Shown piece after piece: positions 1 to 11,262 of a DNA stretch of 64,000 bases; the first letter of the stretch is position 1, and each line of letters starts with the position of its first letter. The stretch lies in the NCBI GenBank assembly GCA_012274445.1, contig JAAROD010000044.1, forward strand, positions 1,240,001 to 1,304,000. The letters are read 5' to 3'. This DNA comes from Sclerotiophoma versabilis (taxonomy: Eukaryota; Ascomycota; Dothideomycetes; Pleosporales; Didymellaceae). The notes beneath the pieces were generated by a model. The model ran no database searches and was not told the origin of the DNA. It saw only the letters and a list, made by a program, of their open reading frames with translations. The translations under genes were made by a program, and so were the position numbers.

Positions 1-1691
1 GTGGGCAGGGCTGAGTGGAGGGACCGGGTGAAGCGCCATGTTGAGCGGAGGCGGTTGAATAGGGTTTGTGCGGGCGGAGGGGATGGGCTGGATGGATGAG
101 GTACCGCCGATCGACTCACTGTCAAGACTTCCGGGACACTGTCGCCAAGGTGTATGGCTTCGAGATCTAAGACTGGCGGCGCGGGCAGTGCATTCCAGTC
201 CTTGTCATACAGCGCTGGGTCTTTGGGCTCAGGAAGTGCTGATTGAGGTGTTGCGTGGGACATCAGCACGCTGTTTACGCTCTGCAGTGTTGCGCGGCTG
301 GGATTCAGCGCGGGATTGCTGGTTGTGATCCAGCTGAGGCGCTGCTTAATGAGGGTCTTGTCGATGCTCCTGGTTTCCCTTGCTTTCTGCAGGTCTACCT
401 TGCCATCTTTATCGACGTATAGACATAGATATGCGAGTGCAGCGCCGACTGAGAGGTCTTTGCCTGTTGGGCAGCAGAACAAAGTCTTTGAAGGCATATC
501 AGTCCGCGTGGGATTGGAGGTAGATGTGAGATGATGAAGTGCTGGGAGCTGGGTCCGCAGGTCCCGTGATCCGAGCTTGCCGTTTTGGCAGCGGAGATGC
601 ATGTACGCTCGGACTCCGGCGTCTTTCAAAAGATTTTGTGGTAGAGGCTCAGGTGTACAGCTGACGACTGTGTCGAACAAAGTCAAGTCAATGTTCTGGC
701 TCGCAGACACGTACAGACTGCTTGTCGGTTTGATCAAGGTGGATGTAGCATCGCTGCCTTGCTCCTCGTGGATAAGCTCCGCGATCTTAGTTGGCAGGTC
801 TTCTTCGTTCGTGCGGAGTAGTTCGCCTTTATTGGCCCAGAATACTGATGGTGTCAGGCCGTGTGACCATGCTTCGTGGTCGTCCGCCGCGCCCTGGATG
901 TAGCCGCCTTCTGATGCTTCGGCGCCGCGGACGCGACGAGATGCAGTGCAGAGGATGATAGGATGGAAGTCTCGAAAGTCTGGCGTAACGGATGGAAGAG
1001 TTGAAGCGTGAGTCACCCACAACGGACGAAGAGGCTTCTGGATTTTGGATCGGAGTGATGGTATGTCTGGTCTGCAGATGTTCTAGCGCATGATAAGTCT
1101 GACGTCCTTCCATTTAACTTGGGAAGTATGGTAGCATACCAAAAATTCCTGTACAAAACCGTTGATCCTTCTTTCCATCTGAGCACTCTCGCTTTCTGAT
1201 ACAGCAGTGGGCGGTGTGAATAGATTCAACGCTTCGTCCTCTTTCTTCTCATCACCGAATACTGCCCGGTTGATAACGCAACACCAGAATGGTACTGTCT
1301 TACTGAGGGCATCTGGCATGCTCTTGCCTCTTCTTGTGGAGTCAACGATCACACATCCTCCATACTGGTTCACCACGTCCAAGAGCTGTAGGTTGAGCCT
1401 TCGTAAACTGAATGCCCATTCGCCCATATGGCCGTCGGTGCTTTTAAAGTAAACGCTCGCAACTTTCAAGTCTAAAGGAATATACCAACTCCCACAGCGT
1501 TCGTTTGCAACGAGGGGCAAGTCATATGAGGCAGCTACGCTGGCGACAAATTCGCTGTCTTTGGTTATGGAGTTGAGGCGGTTGGTGATGGACAATGTTG
1601 AGCGCTTGAGAGAAGACAGTGTGCTGGAGAAGTTTGGGTTATTCGACAGGTGTGGGAAGATGATATCGGATTGAGTGAGGGGTTGAGCCAT
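1..1691 (-). CDS. RIT1: tRNA A64-2'-O-ribosylphosphate transferase, 3' end cut by window edge
   Basis: Modifies A64 of cytoplasmic initiator tRNA-Met with a ribosyl phosphate, which keeps it out of elongation (family knowledge). I read two exons, 1140-1691 and 1-1082, joined across a 57-nt GT-AG intron (1083-1139). The N-terminal part has the family signatures SWYIPL, YFKSTDGH, FSLRRLNLQLL and DSTRRGKSMPDALSKT; the second exon has KPLRPLWVTHAS, the phosphatase-like segment GYIQGAADDHEAWSHGL, and LSVGAALAYLCLYVD. The frame is still open at base 1 within the C-terminal stretch NRLRSTWRFTRSLHSALP, so only the last residues and the stop are missing. I start at the second Met (MAQPLTQ) because the seven residues before it look like leader; a start at 1712 is possible. 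The next gene upstream, the APC permease, lies in tandem. Confidence 0.9.
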
Positions 1692-2036
1692 GGTCGTTGC
1701 AGGGCCGCCCACAAATGAAGTAACCTGCGAGGTGACTCTGTAACGAAAAACTATTAGATGCGGATGCAGACAAATTACCGAGAGTATATTCTCAAGGCAA
1801 CATCTGGTTATGTACTGATCTGGTACGAACTATGATATCTGCGTTTATGACTTCTCAGGTTTGATGTAGAGAGCTGCGCGTGTTCACGTTTGACATTTGG
1901 ATGCGGGAAGACGCTAACCTGTTGCGCATTAGTGCAACACAGAAACTGCGAATGCTGCGGGCGCAATGGTTGAGTCCACAAACTTTGAATTCTGATTTTG
2001 CTGACCTCTGTCGACCTTTTCCCGCACGTGATGTTT
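1692..2036. other. Intergenic, RIT1 / permease
   Basis: About 345 bp between the 3' end of the permease and the 5' end of RIT1, both on the minus strand. It should hold the RIT1 promoter and the permease 3' UTR. No credible ORF or RNA gene seen. Confidence 0.6.
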
Positions 2037-3772
2037 TTAGTCTTGCTTGACCAGGGACACGGGTGCGATGTAACTCTTCCGTGCGCTCACAAAATAATTG
2101 GCCGTCGCCAGAATCGCCAACGCACCGAACATCAGAGCAGCCCAATTCATATCAGCAGCGGCTGGGTTGGTTGTCATTGGGAAGAAAGAGAAGACGAAGG
2201 CAACAAGCAGAAATACGAGTGCTAGGTCATTCACAAGGCCACCCCACTTGCCCAAGCTCCAGCGACGAGGTAGCAGAGGCTCGCCTCGCAGACGCTTAAG
2301 TCGAACGCAGCCAATGGAGATGATGTAGGAGAAGATCAATGCGGCGTTTGAGATAGAGACGATCGCGTTGAGAGTGACGTCTGAGCCAAAGTTTATGCAA
2401 GCCAGAACCAATGATGATCCGAGACAGACCAACAGAGCGTTTACTGGTATGTCCCAGCCAGGTCGAACATACTCAATCCAGGAAGAGAATGGAAGCCCTT
2501 TGTCGCGGGAGAAAGCCCAGATCTGTCGCGAAGATGCTGCTGTAACGGATACTGCGGCGAAGAACACAAGGATAACCAAAATGGTGCCCATAACGACAGT
2601 GCCAGCAATAGAGCCAGTGGCATTGTACACGGCTTGGAGTACAGGGACACCAGTAGGAGATTCTAGAACTGAGTCGAGGGCTCCGCCGCAGAACACAAAG
2701 GTGATCATCATGATGATACCGAAAACACCGTTGAAGAAGACAGCCCACATCATAGCCTTAGGAAGTACCATTGACGCGTCTTTGAGTTCCTCAGACATAT
2801 GGGCCCCGGCGTCCGGTCCGATGAAGCACCATAGCGGTGTCGAGAGACCAACGAGTGCGGACGTCCCAAGAGAACCCCATCCACCGCCGTCGTAGAAAGT
2901 AGTGAAAATCTCGTCGGCGGGTGATCGCTCGGCCATTGTCCAGAACAATATTAGGAAAGCGAAGAAGGCGAAGACGTGCAGGACCAGAACAATGCCTTCA
3001 GCGAGAGGCAGATGTTGTGCCAGGAAGATGTTGAAGCCAACCATGAGGAGCAACCACAGCATCATGATCAGGGTGACGTGCCACAGCTCGCCAACCTGAG
3101 CTTCAGGGGGAACGAGTAGGATCATTCCAATGACCAGAGACGATAGCATTTGCGCGCAGGCCGGTATGCCAGAGACCCAACCGACGCCTGCACTCCAGCC
3201 AACAATATACGAGAGGCTCTTTTGAAATGACGGCGGCGCGAATTCGCTGACCCAATGGTACTGCCCACCGGCAGTCGGTGCCCTGTATTCATCGTCAGTA
3301 CCGTGACTTGAAGCCACTCGAACTTTACCTACATCGAAGCCATCTCCGCGAGAGAGGCTATCATGGCCATGACGAAGAGCCATGTAATGACTGTCATCCA
3401 TATAACGCCTGCAGTACCTCCGTTGAACAGGCCGAAGTAAGCTGACCTTTGAGCACGTCAATCCTGTCTCGCAAAGGGTTTTGGTGGCGTACTCACAACA
3501 ATGCGCTCTCCCATGTCGACTGAAGAACGACAACGAAGCCAATGATAGAGACAAGGCGGAAGTTCCTCTATTGCAAACGTCAGTCCCACCAGAGAAAGTT
3601 GGGACGACGCTGAGCTCACCCGAAGTTTCTGCTTTTTGCCCATTCGATACATGTCTCGAGCATCATGCGAAGTCCCTCCCAGAGCATTGCCATGAACTCG
3701 TTCGACACTGTTGTGTCCCATATCGTACTCCTCGATGGAACCTGCAGGCTTACCCTCAGCGGAAATCACCAT
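2037..3772 (-). CDS. APC-superfamily amino acid/choline/GABA-type permease
   Basis: Predicted plasma-membrane permease of 527 aa. Four exons on the minus strand, 3620-3772, 3497-3567, 3333-3446 and 2037-3282, with introns of 52, 50 and 50 nt. The spliced N-terminus reads MGKKQKLRRNFRLVSIIGF and then WESALLSAYFGLFNGG, followed by the APC hallmark APTAGGQYHWVSEFAP, which crosses exons 3 and 4. About twelve hydrophobic segments follow, with the central EELKDASMVLPKAMM and SRQIWAFSRDKGLPFS typical of fungal AAT/choline-GABA permeases. The substrate cannot be read from sequence; amino acid, GABA and choline are all reasonable. The short hydrophilic N-terminus and the C-terminus (VSLVKQD) look complete. 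No partner gene lies nearby. Confidence 0.9.
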
Positions 3773-5134
3773 CGTGTAAGGCGCGCAAATTGTAGAACTG
3801 CCAATGTTCTCCGAAAAAACTCAATGTTCAGAATCGACGGAGAAATAGATAACACTGCTGCTTAAGCGACCAGGATGTCATGATCCTAGTGTAGTTTATT
3901 AGCCGTGATTGTACGTCTACCGTCGGATAGCACTTGCCAATAAGGGCAGGCGCGTTCTGATCCAGTGGCGTGCATCTAGGTCGAGCACACTTGCATTGAA
4001 TTACAATTGATAGTCGGAAACTTGTTTGTATAACGGATGACCACTCGGGCGGGATGGGAAACTCTGCGACCCTCATGTGGGCTGATTGCAATTAGCATGA
4101 TTTGAACTCAGCGACTCCGAGTGGACGAATTCCGTGTTGCGTACAACATCGATACATACTCATGTTCTCCCACGCACTTTATTGCAGTCGCGGTTCATGT
4201 CAACTCGATATAGGCATTGAGAATTAACCGTCCGAGGGTCGCACAATCTCTCCACCCTCTTTTTGTCGCTCTGCGCAATCACGGCTCCGAAGGTGAATCT
4301 GAGGGACAATGCGAGTTTAATGTTGTGGTCAACTCTCAAGGCGCGTTGCATGCATGGGTGTTTCCAAGTCTCCATCCAACGAGAAGGGGCGGACCGCAGC
4401 GCGCCAGCAGCCGCACCCTGTGAACGTCCCGCTTTCCAACATCTCGCTTCCACCACTTCGCCAGTCATCTGTCGTCCCACGTTACCTGAACTAAACACCC
4501 ATGATATCCTCTCCCACCGGAGTCTTCATGTTTATGCAAACGCCGTGTCGCCTACTGGACGACTTCGACCGCTGACTCCTCGATCCAGCTTTGCTTCTGT
4601 GGACATCCTACGCACCCGTCAGCCACGACGCGCGTTCCTGTTCCTGACACAAGAAGGCGCGTGGAAGCGGCTCAGCGTACCGATTTTCTTCCGATAGGCT
4701 GGATACTATCATATCACGACCCTGGAGCTGAAGCTGAAGTGTAATTTGTCCAAGCACTCAGGTAGCACTACCGCATCTGGCTGCTGTGTGTTGTAAACGC
4801 TCCTTCACCACGGACTAAGTTGCACCACCACTGTGGCTGTAGAGATTGTCAGGGTCCCTTCGTAAGCTGACCCAATTCCGACGCCATGGGGTACGGCAGG
4901 CGCGCAGAGCAACAAGCTCTGTAAGCAAAGGCAACATGATGAGTCCCTAACACAGCATGCTTGGCCATTGATCCAGACGCGTCCGCACGAGCTATCCCTG
5001 CACACCCTGATCAACGTCCTACACAATGGACAGAGCGGCTTTTGATACTTCCCTACCGGCCTTTGGCTTTATCGGAGTTCCGCGACCTCACAGTTATCGA
5101 GACAGAGGGCTACTCTACCGAATGCGCGAAAGCT
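3773..5134. other. Intergenic, permease / rhodopsin-domain gene
   Basis: About 1.36 kb between divergent genes. The longest open frame (4263-4697, plus) has no recognisable domain and no intron-exon support. It probably holds the two promoters. Nothing else supported. Confidence 0.5.
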
Positions 5135-6452
5135 ATGGCTGAACAAAGCGATCATATTATTTATCCTGACGGCTACAGTAAAGGTCTTCAGTTCACTTTA
5201 TCCATCTGTTTATGTTACACACTGTGTGTGCTCGGCCTGCGATTGTACATCCGATGGAGGAATTTCGACATTGATGATCTCATCGTCTCTTTATCGACGG
5301 TACATATCTCCATCTACTCCCGTTATGATTATGAAAAATTACCATTAAGCACACTATCTAACAGATTGCTTTGCGCAGGCTCTAGCGTTCATCTTCTTCG
5401 GCTGTGGCTATGCTTCCAGCGCCACAGGGTTGGGTCGTCCTATGGAAATACTGCATGTACAGGGAGGCAGAATCGACAGACTGAATACTCTGGCTTTAAT
5501 CAGTAACCTATCCTGGATCATAGCGCTATGTTTATCGAAGCTGGCCATCATATCGATGCTACTCCGCACGACGCCAACGGCCTCTCATCATAGACTTCAG
5601 TACTTTGTCGGGGTCTTTGTGTCAGCACAATGCGTTCTGTCCATCATTTTGATGACTGCTGGATGCACTGCCTTTGACGGTCTTGCTTGGGACATCCGAT
5701 CAAATAACACACGCTGTTCTCGTCAAGAACTCAGGTGGCGGGTCATTACAGGCCTCGATGTCGCGACTGAGCTCGCGATACTCATTCTACCCATCCAGCT
5801 GGTCTGGAAACTGCAGATGTCTAAAAAGAGCAAGTTCGTTGTCATTGCAGCTTTTTGGCTTCGCATTCCGTAAGCCCTACCTATCCACCCAGTCCCCTCC
5901 GACGGGTGTTAATCAGTATCCTCTAGTAATATTGTATTCACAATCCTTCGAAACAGTGCGACGAACGATCTTAGTTCTACTGGCGATGTCTCGCTCACAG
6001 CAGCCATGGTTGTCATATGGCAAGCGATAGAAATGAGCTACTCGATCGCAGCAGCCACCATCGCGGCGCTCAAGCGTTTCACAGAAAGTCTCAACACGGG
6101 GTTCGGACATGGCGAGCTAATTCGCGTGCATGGGCATTCACAAAGCTATAAGATGTCTGATCATAGCGCATCGCTCAAGGATTCGAAGGCTTCCAAGCCA
6201 TCCAGCAGCGTGGATTCAAGTCACACACACAGAGAAGGCCTCAGAATTGATTCAAGGGACGTCCAGCAATTAAAGCTGAGACCTGAGGATGTTCGAAACG
6301 ATGTCACAGTGTCATCGCTGCCAACGCGCTCTAGGTTTGGGCAAACGGCGGTCAAAGATGTACAATCAGAAGACAACAACATCAGGCACGATGTACGGTA
6401 CTCGCTTCACTATGATGAACATCCTTTGATATCCGGACAACACCGCGCATAA
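5135..6452 (+). CDS. Fungal rhodopsin-domain integral membrane protein
   Basis: A seven-helix membrane protein of 393 aa from the large fungal 'rhodopsin domain' family, often annotated as PTH11-like and of mostly unknown function. Exons 5135-5299, 5379-5869 and 5927-6452; introns 79 and 57 nt. Hydrophobic helices begin at GLQFTLSICLCYTLC and include LISNLSWIIALCLSKLAII, VLSIILMTAGCTAF, LDVATELAILILPIQLVW, FVVIAAFWLRIPNIVF and AAMVVIWQAIEMSYSI. The last two read correctly only when the second intron is removed (phase 2). The roughly 110-residue tail is hydrophilic and Ser/Asp rich, as usual for the family. The start is the Met just before the first helix; an in-frame Met at 4961 would add 58 residues of no obvious character. 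No CFEM domain is present. Confidence 0.85.
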
Positions 6453-6865
6453 TATAAGATAGCAAGGACGAAAGTATAAATGTCGACTTGAGTAATCCGG
6501 CTCCCATCTTATATAGTCAATCCCTAGGTCTTAACACTAGTCTTGCCAGCCTAGAATTATGTCTTGTTTGATGTAATTTCTGTGTTGTGCTAGTTTTAAT
6601 TAGTAATAGCTAGTCATTGCTTCTCAAAATCCCAGTACTAACTTAGTTTTACGCTTTCCCAGTAACACTTAATAATCTTTTTCGGAAATGAGCTAATTCT
6701 TCCAAAACTCAAATATTTCTGCAAGGAAAGTAATAAAAACTCATATATATATAGACCTTACTAACGTAATCTGTTACGAAGACTCCAATCTCCCAGCGGT
6801 CACCTGTTGAATTAAATTTACATTACTATTTCTTTGACTAATGGAATATCAGGTTTGTGTTAAAT
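6453..6865. other. AT-rich intergenic spacer between convergent genes
   Basis: About 410 bp between the 3' ends of the rhodopsin-domain gene and the bZIP gene. Clearly AT-rich, with short runs such as tatatatata near 6745. No ORF or repeat family recognised; likely 3' UTRs. Confidence 0.6.
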
Positions 6866-7720
6866 TTAGGTGCATTCTTGATCCAATGTTCTCCAAACTA
6901 CACTCTTCTTCACACTGCATCCACCTGTAGCAGACGGCGTACATCCACTTTCCAATGCTGCAGCAATTCGATCCATCTTTTCGCCAGACGTGGCGTGCCG
7001 CATAAGCATGCTGTACGCAGCAGAGCACTCTATACCGTCGAAGCTGTGGTTTCCAATTGTGTTGGTTCCGCACAGGGGATTTTCGGAATTGATTGAGAGA
7101 GAAACTTGCGTGATATCGGCGGCTGGTTTTTCTGCGAGCAAAGTGACCAGTCTGCACGGAGCGCTCACGTTTTCGGCTCGTTGGGGTTGCTGGGAAGGCC
7201 TTTCACACGTGGCTGTGCACATTTGGGCGGGCGACACTTCCAAACTTTTGCTCCTTGTGACGGCAGCCACGAGGTCATCTTCGCCCATATGTGCATCCAT
7301 CAAGACGCTTGTTCTCTCAGGGCTATTGACTGTTGGCGAGTCAACCTCCTTGACCCTCTGTGACACACAAGTGGGTGCTACGTTCTGCGCAGGCTTATCT
7401 AATGGCGATTTCACCACGAACCGAGGGCGCTCTGCGCCATGCGAGTATCCATCATCCCTAACCCAAGCGTCAATGGCGTCATTGGTGTATCCCGTTCTTC
7501 GGAGCAAATCTCTAAGCCTTGCATTCTCCCGCATCACTTTCTGGGCCGCAAGCTGCACTTCTTTTGTTGCTTGCACCTCCTGCTCGCGTGTCACTGCCAC
7601 CCTGCGCTCAAGGTCTAAAATATATTCCTTTTGGCGAGCACGATGTCGGCGCTTATTGTCCCTTGCTCGCAAAGTATGATCGGTGTTTGCCTCTTGGTAG
7701 AGTGCTGGGTTCCTGCCCAT
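6866..7720 (-). CDS. bZIP transcription factor
   Basis: A 284-aa nuclear DNA-binding protein. The basic region (about residues 19-35, RARDNKRRHRARQKEY) carries the fungal N-x-x-R-x-R-x-R pattern and runs directly into a zipper-like helix (ILDLERRVAVTREQEVQ..VMRENARLRDLL). The rest is Ser/Thr/Cys rich and not conserved to my eye. Single exon with the start at the only suitable Met. It is divergent from the CHR transporter at 8460; the 739 bp between their starts hold a duplicated CCAAT-bracketed module, so shared or auto-regulation is plausible (inference). The targets are unknown. Confidence 0.85.
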   Translation of the reverse strand: MGRNPALYQEANTDHTLRARDNKRRHRARQKEYILDLERRVAVTREQEVQATKEVQLAAQKVMRENARLRDLLRRTGYTNDAIDAWVRDDGYSHGAERPRFVVKSPLDKPAQNVAPTCVSQRVKEVDSPTVNSPERTSVLMDAHMGEDDLVAAVTRSKSLEVSPAQMCTATCERPSQQPQRAENVSAPCRLVTLLAEKPAADITQVSLSINSENPLCGTNTIGNHSFDGIECSAAYSMLMRHATSGEKMDRIAAALESGCTPSATGGCSVKKSVVWRTLDQECT

Positions 7721-7820
7721 GATGAAGGAGGCAGCACGATGTATTCAGAAGGATTTCCACTGCTGTAGGACAAGGAAGCTCTCTGCACACCTGATGCTAT
7801 CTGAGATCTAGATGAAGCGG

Positions 7821-7939
7821 GGTTACAATAGCGTGCTAGGCTGAGGACGACCGCGGAACGTTTGATTGGTCCGTTCGCGTAATGGACATCATGGAAGTCT
7901 GGAGAAAGCCGTTTCCCTAGAATTTGGATGGCCAATCAG
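7821..7939 (+). repeat. Promoter direct repeat, copy A
   Basis: Diverged direct repeat of 8181-8311. Shared landmarks in order: gttacaatagcgt, gaggacg, gaacgtttgattgg, gagaaagcc, caat/aatttg and ccaatcag. Copy A lacks about ten bases present before the final part of copy B. Confidence 0.6.
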
Positions 7940-8180
7940 TACCAGAAGGTATTTCTCGGAGAATCTGGCTTGGTGATTTGAAAAGGTTTACCATGTGACA
8001 ACGATATTCGGACTAGGAAGCATGATTCTGAAGGATGTGAATTGCCCTCCTCTAATGACTTGAGCCCAATCTAGAATCCGTGGAACTGGAACAGGAATCG
8101 ATGGCAGAAATAACAGCTCTCTTTCTTGTGGTGGGTCAATCCAAACCTTGATTTAATACCGATTCACGCTCGAGCCCAGT

Positions 8181-8311
8181 GTGGCTACAGTAGTGTAGAT
8201 TCGAGGACGGATTGCGAACGTTTGATTGGACAACCCAAACACAGACACAAAGGAAATCTAGAGAAAGCCACTCCCCTATTAGTGTCTTGGTCAATTTGTA
8301 CAGCCAATCAG
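8181..8311 (+). repeat. Promoter direct repeat, copy B
   Basis: Partner of 7821-7939, about 360 bp away in the same orientation. It has gctacagtagtgt, gaggacgg, gaacgtttgattgg, tctagagaaagcca and ccaatcag. The CCAAT pentamers face each other, as in copy A. Confidence 0.6.
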
Positions 8312-8372
8312 CGTTCGGCATTCCGTCCTCCAATGTTCATTTCTTGTTCACAATAATATACCGACTCACATT

Positions 8373-8378
8373 TATAAA
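8373..8378 (+). promoter_or_regulatory. TATA-like box of the CHR transporter gene
   Basis: tataaa about 82 bp upstream of the chosen start codon, just downstream of repeat copy B. Position and sequence suit a core promoter; not proven. Confidence 0.35.
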
Positions 8379-8459
8379 CCACAGTGGTCTTGCGGAAGCG
8401 ATGCTATCTATTAAGCCATCTTCCACAAGCTTTTGGACCGCTATCTCTTCGACCTACTC

Positions 8460-10096
8460 ATGGCATCCCTAAGTTTTCAACAAACTTCAACCCGGCTTAA
8501 CGATCAAGACGTCGAATCCTCGTGTCAGCCAAACGGCACCCGTCCTAATGAATCGAAGGACAATTCCAAGGTCGACCAATCTCGAGACCCGCACGACACT
8601 GAAGACACGGAACTGACCTACGAGAATGCGCCAAGGCTGTCACTGCTTCGGCTTTTCTGGTACTTCTTCTATAATTTCGGCCTTTTCGCTTGGGGTGGCC
8701 CTATCGCTCAGATTGCTCTGATCAAAGAGCAGATCGTAATCAAAGAGAAGTGGATTTCGCTTGCTCGATTCCAACGTGTGTTCGCCGTCTATCAGATTCT
8801 TCCTGGGCCAGAAGCCGCTGAGATTTGCATGTTCTTCGGTTGTTTGAGTGCTGGTAGAATTGGAGGCATTGTCGCAGGATTAGGCTTCATCTTGCCTGGG
8901 TTTCTCTTGATGCTCGTAGCAAGTTACTTGTATACTTTAGCCGGTCTTGAGAACAAGTACTTCAACGCCAGTTTTCGAGCCCTGCAACCGATTGTGGCCG
9001 CTATGGTAAGATGGATTCGAGAGTCATTGCCTATGGTTTAAGGCGAATAATTGCTAACATGGCCAGATCTTCAAAGCTATGCACAAGATAGCAGACCATT
9101 CGATAATCAAGCAGAGCACCAAAAAGGTTGATCCCTTTCTTGTTATGGCTGCAATTTGTACAGCGATCAACTCAGCTTTGCATGTGAATATGTTAGTAAT
9201 CTCCCACTTTTGCAAGAGATTAGTAGAAACGAACTGACTTTGTGTAGCTTCATTTCTCTCGGTCTATATGGAATCATTTACATGTTTATTGCTCGCCGCC
9301 TTTGGATACCAGCTGGCATAATCTTCATCCTCCAATATGTGGGATATGCCATTTATGCTGCCTTTCGAGGAGTTCCACCACCAGTATCACTGGCCCTTGG
9401 AATTGCTAAGACACCATCCCTTATCAATCTCTTCGTTCTTGGACTCGTTGCGGGTTCCCTGTCATTCGGTGGTGCTTACACTGCCATTCCCTTTGTTCAT
9501 GTTGAAGCTGTGTTGAAAGGTGCATGGCTACCTCAGCGAGTTTTCATCGACTGTATTGCTATAGGGAACATACTACCAGCACCGCTTGTTATCTTTGCTA
9601 CATTCGTTGGGTTCCAGGGCGGTAATATAGAGGGCGGTCTGGGTACAGCGTTCGCTGGAGCAGTTCTGATAACGTTGGGCATGTTTTTCCCTTGTTTTTT
9701 GTTCACGATTGCTGGCCATTCGTTGCTCGAAAAGCTGGTTCATAACCAGGTACGTATTTGCGCAACAACCTTTCCCACATCCACCTTGAGGTATTATGGC
9801 TGACACAATGCAAGTTTCTCTCCAGTTTCTTCGATGGAGTTTGCGGAGCAGTAGTCGGCGTCATTGCCGTTATCTTCTTCGAGATCCTCAAGTCCAGCAT
9901 CCAAGGGACGGAGCGGGACTTCCTAGCAAAGCCGGTGGAGTTAGCCATCGCAAAAGCGGCACAATCAGGACTTGCAGCTGTAGTCTTCACAGTCGCATTA
10001 GCCGTCTTGTACAAGTTCAGTAACAAATGGACTCCTATCGTCCTTATTATATTGGGCGCAGTAGCCGGACAGTTTCTTTTCCTTGAGGAGCTTTAG
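8460..10096 (+). CDS. CHR-family (chromate-type) ion transporter
   Basis: A 484-aa membrane protein of the CHR family, which moves chromate or related oxyanions out of cells or between compartments (family knowledge). Exons 8460-9005, 9067-9191, 9248-9749 and 9815-10096; introns 61, 56 and 65 nt. Two homologous halves are visible: the first with FGLFAWGGPIAQIALI and YQILPGPEAAEICMFFG, the second with AGSLSFGGAYTAIPFV and IAIGNILPAPLVIFATFVGF. The paired GGP/GGA-plus-PGPE/LPAP motifs are the family signature. The roughly 65-residue N-terminus is polar. I use the Met at 8460; an in-frame Met at 8433 is the alternative. Divergent from the bZIP gene. Confidence 0.9.
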
Positions 10097-11262
10097 GGTC
10101 AATAAGGCTGCAAAAACACTGTAAAGACATGTAGTAGTTGGTAAAAGCCGTGCAGTAACATATACGATTAAGTCAAAAGTTTTAAACTAATTCGATTATA
10201 TACTTGCCTATCATTATTTTTGCTTGCAAGATTTTAAATACTATTCTCCCCTCCTTGATTGTCATGATTTTTGCATCTAATATTCTGGAATTCCAAACAG
10301 TACCTCAGCTGCGGGCGTCTTTATATAGTTCGCGTCTATGACTTGGTGTTTTGCGTCTGGTTCTCATCATGTGAGCTTCCACGAGTCCCAGAAGAACTGG
10401 AATTACGATCGCACGATGATATCTACCTCCTGTGCAACTTAGCATGGCACCATACAGTTCTGCAGTCGTACAACTCCACAGATTGTAAACACTTTTGTTG
10501 ACATACACGACCTCCGGGAACGCCTCATGTCAGGTAAAGATAGAGGTGCTCCTTCCATATTTGTAACAAGTGTAAAGACAAAAACACATTTTACATTTAG
10601 CATGATTCACGACTATGCATGCTGTATGTTCTACACAAACACAGCTGAAAGTAGTGTTGTACGTGCTGTGTAACTCTCTGCGAAACATGCCCGCGAGTGC
10701 TGAGTATGTGACCTTGACAAAGAAGTGTGGCAGCAAATTAGAGCACTGCTGCGAAGCTGACAATCGTTCCGAGGGTCTCAAGCGGGCACTGTCACACGTT
10801 CATGAACGAGTTGCGGATGGACCAGCGGAATGGGTGGGGGTATATCTACTCCATGGGTCTTGTAGAGTAGACTCAAACTCCGGTGCTATAATTTTGCGTC
10901 GTTGGGGCCGAAAATTCATCTGATTTGCCTCTTTGTCTGAGTCAGTAAGGTACCTCGAGTTGGCGGTAGAGGTAAAATTGGTACAATGACTGATGACATC
11001 AGTAAGACGGATGGGTTGATACAGCAGCAAAAGGTCAATAGGTCGTAGGCTCTATATAGATGCAGCTGTCAAGAACACATCCTTATTGATACAGAGACTC
11101 TTTAGTGAGGGACGCTGCGTCAGTCGGTTGGATTTTGTGGCAGTGGTATACTGAGCATGCTGCGGCTGCGTGAGCGGTGTTACCCTGCTTGATAACGTGA
11201 CAAGGCTGAACAACACTGCATCTGCCTCAAAATACTCAACTGGATAACAACATAACGCGACA
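10097..11262. other. Intergenic, CHR transporter / DUF6594 gene
   Basis: About 1.17 kb, AT-rich in its first third. Small ORFs on both strands lack domains, signal peptides or splice support. Holds the promoter of the next gene; nothing else recognised. Confidence 0.5.

Larger units (their letters stand above)
7721..8459. promoter_or_regulatory. Divergent bZIP / CHR-transporter promoter region with duplicated module
   Basis: 739 bp between two divergent start codons. Two related blocks lie in direct orientation (7821-7939 and 8181-8311). Each contains gaacgtttgattgg, a middle piece with gagaaagcc, and a closing ccaatcag, so each block is bracketed by inverted CCAAT pentamers. A TATA-like element lies nearer the CHR gene. 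The arrangement is visible directly; a regulatory role is inference. Confidence 0.55.

Noticed and set aside
4263..4697. 144-codon plus-strand ORF
   Set aside because: No domain, signal peptide or intron logic; sits between two divergent promoters.
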